64,000 bases of DNA from NCBI GenBank assembly GCA_017608025.1, contig JAFCGM010000004.1, positions 1 to 64,000 on the forward strand, written 5' to 3'. The first letter of the stretch is position 1, and each line of letters opens with the position of its first letter. The stretch comes from Candidatus Pacearchaeota archaeon (GTDB taxonomy: Archaea; Nanobdellota; Nanobdellia; UBA10117; JABICX01). Below are positions 1 through 10,099 of the stretch, piece after piece. The notes under the pieces were generated by a model, which searched no databases, had not been told where the DNA came from, and saw nothing but the letters and a program-made list of their open reading frames with translations. The position numbers and the translations under genes were made by a program.

Positions 1-3000
1 TGTTACTGAATCTGAAGCAACATTACCTAAACTGTCATTTGCATAAACAATTACAGTGTTTGCTCCTTCTGACCAAGTCTGTCCTGTAATATTATTTCCG
101 CAAGTGATTGAGTTATTTGTGACTCCAGAATCATTAGTCCACCAGCATGAATCTTCATTTGAAACTGTATAATTTATATTAATACCTGTAGATGAATGCA
201 ACGAACTTTCTAATGGATATACAATACTTACTGACGCAACACTCATAGCATTTCTTATTGTAATTTCATTGCTTAAAACTGAATCTCCTTCAGATTCATA
301 AGTCAATGGGGTAACCTCGCACTGCCAAGTTTCATTTTCAGCAGTCTCATTTGAAACAATAATAGTTATAGCATTACTTTTATTAACAAGAACAAAATTC
401 TGCTTTATTTGCTCATCTGAAAGTGAGAAATTATACACTTTTATTTCATCAAGAGTTCCATTAAACCCTTCTCCAATAATAAGCTCCTGAACATTTGCCC
501 CAATCTCTGTAGACATACTTGTACTATTCACGCGTTCACCATCAATAAATAAATTAAGATTTACACCATCATAAGTCATAGCAATTGCATGCCATTCTGT
601 TGGCGTTGCGAGACTTGCTTGAATAAATTCTGTATTATTTATATACGCATAGACTATTTTACCATCATAGCTCATTTTAAGAGCATATGAATTGTTTCCT
701 TTCTTCATAATTGTTTTGTAAAGGCTATCTGAACTTTGCTGCTGCAAGCCAGATGCAGTAAAAATTGGTTCTGGCGAAGTATAGTCCCTAACAACAATCC
801 AGTCACTCAAAACAGGATTTCCTGTATTTTTTGATTGAAGAGAAATATACCTGTCTGTATCTTCATCATATATTTCTGTTGAAATATAAGAATCATTTAT
901 GTAAAATATAGTGCTATTTGAAGATCTTATAATTTCATACACATCCCAATGACCAAAATCACTGGATGATAATATTTCAGAAGTGGAGTTTGTTCCATTT
1001 CCTGCCTGAGCAAAATAATTTCCTTCATTTGATTCATAATAATTTCCTGTAGTTGCAGCAGTTATCCCTGAAGATGTTCCATATCCAAGTTTTGCTTCAT
1101 GATTATTTAATAACGTATTTGATATGAAACTCCTTGTTCTTAAAGATGTATTTGTTCCAAATCCCTCTCGCGTTGTAATTGAATATGATGTTGTATCTAA
1201 AGTTCCAGACACATTCATAACTCCGCCAACAGCTTTATAGACTCCATCTGTTTGAGTTATATCCCACTTTTTATTAAGAGCCAATAAAAATTCAGTATAA
1301 TTTACATCTGAATAACCTATATGCCAGACGTCTGCAGCAGAAAATCCAGTATACCATACTTTTAATCTGTTTGTAACTGTATCATAAAGCACAGTTCCTC
1401 TATAAAGATTTTCATCCCATGCACCTTCTACATAAGTCATTGCTTTAGTGTCATATCCTTGCCAGTTATACATATCATCGCTTCTAAAGAAAGTCATATT
1501 TCCCGGTTCAATTGGAAACCAATTTATAAGCCAATATTCATCAAGTTCGGGAATATAATTTAAATTAATATGCCAAAAGCTATCTCCTGTTGTAATTGTA
1601 TAATTAAGAGACCAATCCCAGCCATTTGTTGAATTAAAAACATGCAGTTCGGTTTTATTTGCTCGAATCATTAAAAACCAGTGTCCGTCTTTTTTAATTA
1701 CAGCTGGTGAAACATAAAAATACGAAGATGTAGTTAAGTCATCATCAATAACAAGTGTAGGTCCCGTCCAATGAATTCCATCTGAAGAATTAAGCATTTT
1801 AACCATGTTATGGTTATACCATGATTCTTCAGTATAAGCGCTGCATGGACTTGCTCGCCGACTATCCATATAATACACATAAAGCATATCTGTATCATTA
1901 TCATAAAGTATATCTGCATCTGAGTTGTGGTCGCAAACAGGCATTGGAACAAGGGGGTTTGCTAACCCTGCAGGCACTTCCCAAGAATATCCTGTATTAC
2001 TTACAAGAATAGATGGGTTTTCATAATTATCATTACGATCAGGATACGGAGTCATAACCATCCAATATTTCCAGCCGTTCCATGGTGTTGAAAAATAAAT
2101 TACATCAGGATGAATTGCTTGTCCAGAACCCTCGTATGTTGGTGTTGTTTGATAAGTTGCATTATTTTGCATCGGCGCAGCGTCAATATTAATTTCATCA
2201 AAATCTTCAAAAAAAGGGAATACAGCAGAAGCATTGCTTGCCCAACTTGCATTGGCATTATCATAATAAATATAAATATCTTTAGTAGTGTCAAGAGAAT
2301 CATTAACTTCAACCCAAACAATTGCTTTTTTTGTTCCGCCCGAATCTTCAACACTTTCAATCCAATAATCTAATTCAGTTATTTCATCGTCATCTGTAAA
2401 TCGAATATCTGTAAAATTGTCCATACAATTTCCATTTAAATCAAAATCTTCTCCAACTGCAGAAGAATTCTTTCCAATAATTAATTTTACGTCATACTCA
2501 TTTCCAGCACCAGATGAACCATTAATTGTTATAAGTTTACGATAAGCATAACCTGAAAGCCATGTAGGTGGATCTTTTACCCACGCTTCTAAACTAATTT
2601 CATTTACAATATTAAGACTTGAAGTGTGTGGAATTGCTATATAATCATCTTCTCCATCAAATATATAAGCGCCACTCATTTTTCCAGAATTAGTCCATAC
2701 TGGCGCATACTCGCTTGTTCCTCCACCACGAGTTCCATTGTTTCCATAAGTTGAATAATCTTTTACTGCTCCGAAGGATATTGAAGAATTAGTGTCAAAC
2801 GGCATGTTTAATACTGCGATTGAAGTTCCATGTTTTCTCCAGTCTGTAATGTTTGTAATTGAAAGAGAATTAGGATCATATGCATCAAAGTAAACTGTAA
2901 GGTTTTCTGTTGTGAAATTTGTTCCGAAAGTTGAGTTTAAAACAACATTTGAAACAGTTGGCGGAGTGTTTTCACAGTTATTTGATACACAATGATATCC

Positions 3001-6000
3001 AAATCCGCATTCACTATCTGAATTGCAATCAATCCAGGTCCCAAAACTACAATAATCATTGTCTCCATCTCCATCAATATCTGAACTGGCATTTGCATTA
3101 TCATAGCAAACAGAATTGTTTACGCAGTCTGTAGTTGCTATGCAGCAAGCATCATCACTTGAATCTGTTGCATAGCCATTATCCATTGATGATCCGGCAA
3201 TTCTTGTTCGCTTTTCTTCATTAACATCATCACCACAGCATTCTGTTGCTGCTGTTTCTCCGCCAAGATTATATTTTCCAGGTTCACCCAACGTGCATGC
3301 ACAAGTATTATTGTTTGTATCTGCATTAGTTAAATATGAACAACTAAGATTAATCCAATTCGCTCCGTCGCAGGCATTCGCATCTTTTTCATCCGCACTT
3401 GCATCTGCTCCGCAACCAGATTCGCAAAGACCTTCAGAATCTGAATTATTTTCATAACAAATTCTGCAAGCAGTATCTGAACCATCGCATCGCTTAGTGC
3501 CTGGAACAAATCCTCCGTCTGAAATGTTGTCACAATAATATGAATTATAACCTGCTGCGCATACTTCTGCCTGCGTTCCGAAAATAGATGAAGATGTAAT
3601 CGAAGAGGTTGAATCTGAGGCGTAATCAGTGTAGCAAGTATCATGATTTGGAGCATTTCCACATACTCCTGATGCTACATAACCTCCGCCTAAATCTGTG
3701 TCACATTCCTGACCATAAGTTGTATTAGAACAATCCATCCAGTAATCTGAATTGTAAAATGATGCTTCTGTTTCGTCGCAATCCCATGCTCCGTTTACTC
3801 TTGTGCAAATACCGTCATTTGTGTAGGGATTTACTGAATCATCTGAGCAAGTGTAACCATCATATAATTCAGAACATGTAACTTGGCAGTATCCTGCAAT
3901 GCATATTTCTTCACCAGAGCATTCATCTATGTCTGTGCAGGCAATTGCATTTTCAACTTTAAACGAAGAATTATATGTTTCAATTGAATCATACTGATTA
4001 CTGCATGAAATGTTCCATTCATATGTTCCTGTTTCTGAAAAATTTACAGAAAAATTATAGAATTTTGTTGCGGAATCATAATGCATTTTATACCACCCGC
4101 CAAGAAATTCGTGGTTCGGCAAAGATGTTTCATTAAACCAAATGTTGCACGGACTTTGAAAAACAGAATAAATTTGCATTGAATGGTTTTTTGCATTTGC
4201 AGATGACGGGTCAAATCTTCCTGCTGAAACAAATTCAGGAAAATGGTTTCCATCAAGGTCAAATCCCTTGTTTGTTGCAGCAAGGTCATATTCTGAATCA
4301 TTATACACTGAACGGTCAATTACGGAAATTGAAGTTTGAGAAACATTTAAAGTTAAAATCATTAAACCTGCATTTCCATCTGTAGGCCATCCTGCAATAA
4401 TATCCAAGCTGTTATCATAATTTACATCAACTAAAATCGGTTTAGAATCTGAGGACATTCCTCCTGCTCTTCCTTCAACAGGATCAACATATGATTGTTC
4501 TAAGTAAAGGACTTTATTAGTGTAATTGTAAATATGAATAGCTGCATAATAAGGGCCACTGCCACCATTATAATCTATTCCTGCAACAATTAATTCAGTG
4601 ACACTATCATCATCTATATCACCATAACTCGCGCTTACATATCTGAAATGGTTTCCGCCATTTCTTAGCACAATTGTTTCATTTTCCAAACCTAATGTTT
4701 TATTAAAAACTCTAATTATTCCCTCAAGAGTTGTTCCGTCAGAAGCAAAACCAACCACAAAAAGTTCATTTTCACCATTGCTATCTAAATCAGGTGTAAT
4801 TAATGCATCCTGAGACATTTCATCCTGGTTTGCTGTGTACTCATATCTTTCTGATGTTTGAAGAGAAACAATTGCTGTTTCAGTATAATTAAGGATTTCT
4901 ACTCTTGAACCATAATTAGCGTTAGAATCATATTCTCGATAAACTACAGCAATGTAATCTTCATTATTATCATACAAATCTCCAATATCCATTGCTGTAA
5001 CATAACTAATATTATTATCTGCTGATCCTGTTAATGAAGCAATTTTGTAGCTTGCTTCTCTTACAATTCCAACACCTGAAGTGTAATTAAAAATCTCTAC
5101 AGTGCTATACATTGGCGTAGATAAACTGGTTTTTGCATACCCTGCAGTGATAATCTCGTCTAGCGGGTCTGAATCCAAATTTGCGCTTCTTAATCTATAA
5201 ACAAATGTTGCGCTAGATAAATCTGGATATTCATATGATAAATTTGCTACTTTTGTTAACGGTGGATAATCCCAAATTGTAATTGCACCCTTCTCGGCTG
5301 ATGAGTAAAATCCTGTACCGCCTGTGATAATTTCCATGTCGCCGTCGTTGTCAACATCTCCAATAGAAACTTCTTCTACTCTTATTGTTGTTCCAGCAGT
5401 AGATGATTCCTGCCAGTTCACTTCTTCAATTAATGTTGTGTTTGAGGTAAAAGGTTCTACTTGCCCAGTACTGTTTGTGTAATTTGCCCAAATATATGTT
5501 GTTTCATTTGGCTCAACAGTTAAATCTTCTAAAAATCCTGCAGGTGGCGGGGGCTTGTTTTCAGCGTCGTTTTCCTGATCAAATGCATCAAGAAATGTTG
5601 TTACAGATTGTGCTCCAAATGTTAATTCAGGTAGCGTTGCATTTGTTTCATTACCAGTTGTTTGCGTTATTGTTTGGTTTTCTTGATCAACCTCTTGTGG
5701 TTGTGTTTCAGGGATTGTTGGTTCTGTCGGCAGATGTATTTCTTCAGGTGTTTCGCTTACGAAGAATCCAGTTATTGGCGATACTTCTGTTTCTTTGCTT
5801 TTGAAAACAAGATACTTATCAGAATCATCTATTAATGACATTAAAAGATTTCCTGTCCTGTAGTAAATTTCGCTTATTTTTGTAGAAGAAACTTGCTGTG
5901 TTAGTGAAATAATTGACTTCCAATCAATAATTTTAGATTCAGTAACATTTAGATTTTCAACAATTAATTCTTCAGTTACTGGCTCATTCATTACAAAGTA

Positions 6001-6102
6001 ACCTGTAATAAATTCTGCTCCGCCAAAACCAAATAACAATACACAAGATATTAAAACAGAGGATACAATTAACGCCTCTCTCTTATCTACGCGCGGATCC
6101 AT
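1..6102 (-). CDS. Giant secreted/surface protein, partial (C-terminus beyond window start): N-terminal TM, FG-GAP/VCBS-like repeats, Cys-rich region, LamG-like, DUF2341-like and propeller/LamG-like segments
   Basis: Reverse-strand reading from ATG at 6100-6102 (MDPRVDKREALIVSSVLISCVLLFGFGGAEFITGYF...) with the same codon phase confirmed near 1804 and at bases 1-30. Motifs include VEEVSIGDVDNDGDMEIITGG, YRKLITINGSSGAGNEYDVKLIIG, and WHAIAMTYDGVNLNLFIDGERV. Confidence 0.85.
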   Translation of the reverse strand, partial: MDPRVDKREALIVSSVLISCVLLFGFGGAEFITGYFVMNEPVTEELIVENLNVTESKIIDWKSIISLTQQVSSTKISEIYYRTGNLLMSLIDDSDKYLVFKSKETEVSPITGFFVSETPEEIHLPTEPTIPETQPQEVDQENQTITQTTGNETNATLPELTFGAQSVTTFLDAFDQENDAENKPPPPAGFLEDLTVEPNETTYIWANYTNSTGQVEPFTSNTTLIEEVNWQESSTAGTTIRVEEVSIGDVDNDGDMEIITGGTGFYSSAEKGAITIWDYPPLTKVANLSYEYPDLSSATFVYRLRSANLDSDPLDEIITAGYAKTSLSTPMYSTVEIFNYTSGVGIVREASYKIASLTGSADNNISYVTAMDIGDLYDNNEDYIAVVYREYDSNANYGSRVEILNYTETAIVSLQTSERYEYTANQDEMSQDALITPDLDSNGENELFVVGFASDGTTLEGIIRVFNKTLGLENETIVLRNGGNHFRYVSASYGDIDDDSVTELIVAGIDYNGGSGPYYAAIHIYNYTNKVLYLEQSYVDPVEGRAGGMSSDSKPILVDVNYDNSLDIIAGWPTDGNAGLMILTLNVSQTSISVIDRSVYNDSEYDLAATNKGFDLDGNHFPEFVSAGRFDPSSANAKNHSMQIYSVFQSPCNIWFNETSLPNHEFLGGWYKMHYDSATKFYNFSVNFSETGTYEWNISCSNQYDSIETYNSSFKVENAIACTDIDECSGEEICIAGYCQVTCSELYDGYTCSDDSVNPYTNDGICTRVNGAWDCDETEASFYNSDYWMDCSNTTYGQECDTDLGGGYVASGVCGNAPNHDTCYTDYASDSTSSITSSSIFGTQAEVCAAGYNSYYCDNISDGGFVPGTKRCDGSDTACRICYENNSDSEGLCESGCGADASADEKDANACDGANWINLSCSYLTNADTNNNTCACTLGEPGKYNLGGETAATECCGDDVNEEKRTRIAGSSMDNGYATDSSDDACCIATTDCVNNSVCYDNANASSDIDGDGDNDYCSFGTWIDCNSDSECGFGYHCVSNNCENTPPTVSNVVLNSTFGTNFTTENLTVYFDAYDPNSLSITNITDWRKHGTSIAVLNMPFDTNSSISFGAVKDYSTYGNNGTRGGGTSEYAPVWTNSGKMSGAYIFDGEDDYIAIPHTSSLNIVNEISLEAWVKDPPTWLSGYAYRKLITINGSSGAGNEYDVKLIIGKNSSAVGEDFDLNGNCMDNFTDIRFTDDDEITELDYWIESVEDSGGTKKAIVWVEVNDSLDTTKDIYIYYDNANASWASNASAVFPFFEDFDEINIDAAPMQNNATYQTTPTYEGSGQAIHPDVIYFSTPWNGWKYWMVMTPYPDRNDNYENPSILVSNTGYSWEVPAGLANPLVPMPVCDHNSDADILYDNDTDMLYVYYMDSRRASPCSAYTEESWYNHNMVKMLNSSDGIHWTGPTLVIDDDLTTSSYFYVSPAVIKKDGHWFLMIRANKTELHVFNSTNGWDWSLNYTITTGDSFWHINLNYIPELDEYWLINWFPIEPGNMTFFRSDDMYNWQGYDTKAMTYVEGAWDENLYRGTVLYDTVTNRLKVWYTGFSAADVWHIGYSDVNYTEFLLALNKKWDITQTDGVYKAVGGVMNVSGTLDTTSYSITTREGFGTNTSLRTRSFISNTLLNNHEAKLGYGTSSGITAATTGNYYESNEGNYFAQAGNGTNSTSEILSSSDFGHWDVYEIIRSSNSTIFYINDSYISTEIYDEDTDRYISLQSKNTGNPVLSDWIVVRDYTSPEPIFTASGLQQQSSDSLYKTIMKKGNNSYALKMSYDGKIVYAYINNTEFIQASLATPTEWHAIAMTYDGVNLNLFIDGERVNSTSMSTEIGANVQELIIGEGFNGTLDEIKVYNFSLSDEQIKQNFVLVNKSNAITIIVSNETAENETWQCEVTPLTYESEGDSVLSNEITIRNAMSVASVSIVYPLESSLHSSTGININYTVSNEDSCWWTNDSGVTNNSITCGNNITGQTWSEGANTVIVYANDSLGNVASDSVT

Positions 6103-6274
6103 AGATTAATCCTCTCTTTTTTATTTTTTCAATCTTTTTTTCAATAACTAATTTCAGAAAATATTTTTCTACAGTATTCCATAAAATTTTAAATTTTTTT
6201 GAGATTTCACTAATTATGCATACTTTCTTTTTTAGAAAATATTTTTTCATACTAGCCGAAATTCTTTTTTTCAT
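6083..6274 (-). CDS. Small putative winged-helix-like protein overlapping the start of the giant surface gene
   Basis: 63-aa ORF with HTH-like pattern (ISEISKKFKILWNTVEKYFLKLVIEKKIEKI); 20-bp overlap with the downstream gene start. Confidence 0.4.
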   Translation of the reverse strand: MKKRISASMKKYFLKKKVCIISEISKKFKILWNTVEKYFLKLVIEKKIEKIKKRGLIYGSARR

Positions 6275-6481
6275 AGTATATAAATATTTATTTATATATA
6301 TATTAACTCGTAAATTATTTGTCTATTTGTAGTGTTTTTTTATATTTAAATATTTGGATTAACTTGTGTTGTAAAAGAAATCTACAGAATTTGCTAGAAC
6401 GCTATAATTTGAAATAGCGATGTATACTTAAGTTAACAATGATTAATGAATGTATGTAGTTATACATGTACAGACAGAATC

Positions 6482-7034
6482 TTTTCAGTTATTTCTTCTT
6501 TTTGCGTATCTGATAATTTTCCTGCTTAAGTGCTGAAATAGTATTTCTTCTTCATAATTTTTGTGGTCAATTAGTGCAGCTGCAAATTCATTAAAATGTT
6601 CTTTTCAGGTTTCTGCAGTTTTTAGCACAGGTTAATAATGCTATAAAATGTTATGCTCTTCAATAATCTTTGGATCTAATCCCTTAACTTCCGCTCTTTT
6701 TGAGTTAACTTCAATTAGGATTGCTTTTTCTTCAATAAATATAATGTGCTTTTGTAAAGTTCAGATAAATAAGTTAACAATTTCATTTTCTGCTGAATCT
6801 ATGCATCTTTAGAAGTTGTTCAATTTATGGTTGTTCAACTGCTTCAACATAAATTTTTTTTATTTTGTTTTTGTCAGATGCTCTAAACACTTCAAAAAGA
6901 TGTCTCTGCAAAACCCATTTAAGATTATTAAGCATGTCCTCATTTTTCACATTTTCAATAAAATTCTGAAGAGCTTTCTTAATTTTATCATGATCCTTTA
7001 TCATCAAATCCAAAATAAAAATGTCATATTTCAT
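6482..7034 (-). pseudogene. Hemerythrin (HHE)-like protein, degraded by stops/frameshifts
   Basis: Fragments in different frames: MKYDIFILDLMIKDHDKIKKALQNFIENV, EEKAILIEVNSKRAEVKGLDPKIIEEHNIL, EHFNEFAAALIDHKNYEEEILFQHLS, separated by stops. Confidence 0.65.
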
Positions 7035-7099
7035 AGATACCACCAAAATAAACCAAACTTTCAAAACTATTAAACATTCCTATACTTCAGCACCAAACT

Positions 7100-8125
7100 C
7101 TAAAAAGCTTTAATAATTGAATAAGAAGCCTTAATCAGCCTATTCATAATTGCAAGCCCAATTCCTTCTTCATCAACACCTTCAACCAGAATCACATCAA
7201 CTCCTTCCTTGTCAAAATCTCGAAAAGTAAGAAAAAGGTTTTTTGACAATTCTTCTTTTGTCTTAAATCTTCTTGACAAGTCTTTTTTTAATTCAAAACT
7301 CATTGAAATAACTCCAATTTTCTTTCCATTGTTCTCTGAAATAATTTCATTAATCTTTCTTTCTACACTTAATTTTTCTCCAACAACCAAAATAACTTGC
7401 GCATCTGGAGAATAATGCTTATACTTCATTCCTGGACTTGAAACATTGCCTTTAATTTTTTCCTTTGAAAACATTGATTTGTGGATAGAAATTTGCCCAA
7501 TTTCCTTTTCAATTTCCTCTTTGCTTATCTTCCCAGGCCTCAACAAAACAGGAATTTCCTTTGTCATGTCCAGAACAGTTGACTCAATTCCAATTTCCGA
7601 ATTTCCTCCATCAACAATAATATCAACCTTGCTATTCAAATCATCAATAACATCTTTTGCTCTTGTTGAACTTGGCTTTCCAGATACATTTGCAGATGGC
7701 GCAGCAACAACTGTTTTTGACTCTTTTATAATCTTATGCGCAATTTTATTTGAAGGCATCCTCACAGCAACGCTTTTAAGTCCTGCTGTAACTTCATCAG
7801 GAATTATTTTCTTTTTCTCAAAAATCAAAGTCAACGGCCCGGGCCAGAATTTTCTAATCAGCTTTTCAGCTTTTTCTGGAATTTTCTTAACAATTTTTTC
7901 TGCATCAGAAGCATAAGCAACATGAACAATAAATGGATTGTCAAAAGGCCTTGATTTTGCTTTGAAGATTTTCTTAACTGCATCAGAACTCAAGGCATTA
8001 GCTCCAACTCCATACACTGTTTCTGTTGGAAAAACAACAACCTTGCCTTCTCTTAAAGCCTTAGCAACTTTTTTAATTTTATTTTTATCAATTTTTGAAG
8101 CATTTATTTTAATTATCTCTGTCAT
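7100..8125 (-). CDS. sua5: Threonylcarbamoyl-AMP synthase, Sua5/YrdC type with C-terminal Sua5 domain
   Basis: EGKVVVFPTETVYGVGANALSSDAVKKIFKAKSRPFDNP, SVAVRMPSN, SANVSGKPSSTRA, SPGMKYKHYSP; internal Met start chosen. Confidence 0.93.
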   Translation of the reverse strand: MTEIIKINASKIDKNKIKKVAKALREGKVVVFPTETVYGVGANALSSDAVKKIFKAKSRPFDNPFIVHVAYASDAEKIVKKIPEKAEKLIRKFWPGPLTLIFEKKKIIPDEVTAGLKSVAVRMPSNKIAHKIIKESKTVVAAPSANVSGKPSSTRAKDVIDDLNSKVDIIVDGGNSEIGIESTVLDMTKEIPVLLRPGKISKEEIEKEIGQISIHKSMFSKEKIKGNVSSPGMKYKHYSPDAQVILVVGEKLSVERKINEIISENNGKKIGVISMSFELKKDLSRRFKTKEELSKNLFLTFRDFDKEGVDVILVEGVDEEGIGLAIMNRLIKASYSIIKAF

Positions 8126-8175
8126 AATTTTAAATAAAAAATAAACCTTATAAGCATTTACTTTAAAGCAAAACC

Positions 8176-9324
8176 ATGTTAAAACCCGACTATACAAAAA
8201 GCACTGTAAATTTAATGAGTTCAATTGGTAAGAAACTTGGTTGGAGATCACCATATTCTTCTCTTAAAGAACTTGATGCAGAATTAAAGGATGCTGAAGA
8301 AATTATTTTAATTGTTGTAGATGGTCTCAGTTATAAGTTTTTGAAAGAATGTGGTCAAAAAAGTTTTCTTAGAAAACATGTAAAAAATAAAATTAGTGCA
8401 GCTTTTCCAACAACAACTGCAGCAGCAAATACGGTTTTTCATACAGGTTTACCTCCGCAGCAAACAGCAATAACTGGATGGTATATGTATTTTAAAGAAG
8501 GAGATATTATTGGCGCACCACTTCCTTTTGTTTCAAGAGTTGGAGAAAGTCCTCTTTCAGAAATTGGATTATCTGGAAAAGATCTATTTAATTTTAAATC
8601 TTTTTTTGAGAGAATTAAAGTTAAGAGCTATGCAATACTTTATGAAAAAATTATTGGGAGTGAATTTAATAAAACAGCTAACAAAAAAGCAAATGAGATT
8701 TCATATAAAACAGTTAAACAGTTTTCAAAAAAAATTGTTAATATTTCAAAGCTTAAAGGTAAAAAGTATATTTTTGCTTATTTTCCTAAAGTAGATACTT
8801 CTATGCATAAAATAGGTGTTACAAGTAGAAAAACAAAAAAAGTGTTTAGAAAGATTGATAGAGCAATTAAAAGAATTTCAAAAAAACTGAAAGGTAAAAA
8901 TGTAAAGATAATTGTTACTGCAGATCATGGATTAGTTGATATTAATTCAGAGAATTTTATTAATATTACTAATTATCCAAAATTAGTTAATTTACTTAAA
9001 ATGCCTCTTTCTGGAGACCCGCGAGTATCTTATTTTTTCATTAAAAAAGGGAAGAAAAAAGAATTTGAGAAACAGGCTAAGAAAGTTTTTGGTAAAAAGT
9101 GTGACATATTAACTCGTTCAGAAGCAATTAAGAAAAATTATTTTGGTCTTTTCAAAGAAAATCCAAAATTAAAAGATCGTGTTGGAGACTACATTATAAT
9201 TCCAAAGAAAAAATATGCTGTTTTTGATTTTATTAAGAATAACACGTTTATTGGATATCATGGAGGACTTAGTTCAGAAGAACTTTATGTTCCGCTGATT
9301 GTAATTGATTGTAAAACTATTTAA
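8176..9324 (+). CDS. Type I phosphodiesterase/nucleotide pyrophosphatase family (alkaline phosphatase superfamily)
   Basis: VVDGLSYKFL, AFPTTTAAANTVFHTGLPPQQTAITGWYMYF, VTADHGLVDI, YHGGLSSEELYVPLIV. Confidence 0.88.
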   Translation: MLKPDYTKSTVNLMSSIGKKLGWRSPYSSLKELDAELKDAEEIILIVVDGLSYKFLKECGQKSFLRKHVKNKISAAFPTTTAAANTVFHTGLPPQQTAITGWYMYFKEGDIIGAPLPFVSRVGESPLSEIGLSGKDLFNFKSFFERIKVKSYAILYEKIIGSEFNKTANKKANEISYKTVKQFSKKIVNISKLKGKKYIFAYFPKVDTSMHKIGVTSRKTKKVFRKIDRAIKRISKKLKGKNVKIIVTADHGLVDINSENFINITNYPKLVNLLKMPLSGDPRVSYFFIKKGKKKEFEKQAKKVFGKKCDILTRSEAIKKNYFGLFKENPKLKDRVGDYIIIPKKKYAVFDFIKNNTFIGYHGGLSSEELYVPLIVIDCKTI

Positions 9325-9350
9325 GAACCTCGCCTGTTTTCAGATACCAC

Positions 9351-9380
9351 AGCCCTTTTGGAAAAAGCGCTGGCGGAAAA
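9351..9380 (+). repeat. Element A, internally deleted copy lacking the inner hairpin
   Basis: agcccttttggaaaaagcgct-ggcggaaaa. Confidence 0.85.
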
Positions 9381-9407
9381 CCTCTCGGAAATGTTTTTAC
9401 TCTGAAC

Positions 9408-9466
9408 AGCCCTTTTGGAAAAAGCGCTATTTCATAGGCACGAACTACGTTCGTTTCTGGCGAAAA
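9408..9466 (+). repeat. Dispersed element A, with inner hairpin ACGAAC-TAC-GTTCGT
   Basis: agcccttttggaaaaagcgctatttcataggcacgaactacgttcgtttctggcgaaaa. Confidence 0.9.
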
Positions 9467-9478
9467 AACTAAAAAAAC

Positions 9479-10099
9479 CTATTTCAGAACTTCACTTGTT
9501 TTTAAATACCACATGTAAAGGTCAAGCTCTGCTGCACTCATATTCAGTGTTGCTGCAATTTCCTTGAAAATTTTTTCAATTTCTAAATATCTCTTTTTGC
9601 TAAGCCCTTGCAGTACTGAAGAAATATAGCTATGCTCTCTCATCAGCTGTAAAATATGCCTGTCCAAAATAGCCAAATCAGAATATCCCACATTCCTAAG
9701 AAAATGGCTTGCTTCTTTATATCCAAGTCCTTTGATATTCTCAACTAGCCATTCTCTAGCCTCAGCTGAATTTTTTCCTTTTAATTTTTCCTTAACATTA
9801 ATGTGCTCTCTTGCCTTGCAAATTCTCTCTGCTCTTTGAGACCAAAATCTGTGGCCTTTTTCTTTCAAAAACTGAGCTAATTTTTGATTAGATAAGTTCA
9901 AAAAGCCAGAAGTTCCTAATTCATTTTGGATTTTAATTGCAGGTTTTGCTTTCCAGTTTGCAGTAAGCAGGCAGAAGCACATTTCTGAAAACCAAGTGTC
10001 TGCTTTTCCCAGCTCCTCAAACTCTCTCAGCCTAAATTCCACTTTCTCCCTAATAATTTCAGAATTTCTCAACATTTCAATTTCTTCAAATAAGCTCAT
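9479..10099 (-). CDS. ogg: N-glycosylase/DNA lyase (archaeal Ogg type)
   Basis: CFCLLTANWKAKPAIKIQNELG, ENIKGLGYKEASHFLRNVGYSDLAILDRHIL. Confidence 0.88.
   Translation of the reverse strand: MSLFEEIEMLRNSEIIREKVEFRLREFEELGKADTWFSEMCFCLLTANWKAKPAIKIQNELGTSGFLNLSNQKLAQFLKEKGHRFWSQRAERICKAREHINVKEKLKGKNSAEAREWLVENIKGLGYKEASHFLRNVGYSDLAILDRHILQLMREHSYISSVLQGLSKKRYLEIEKIFKEIAATLNMSAAELDLYMWYLKTSEVLK

Noticed and set aside
1-6102. Many short ORFs listed on both strands (e.g. 1821-2012 +, 3330-3662 -, 5475-5804 +)
   Set aside because: They are out-of-frame or antisense to one long open minus-strand frame with recognisable domains.
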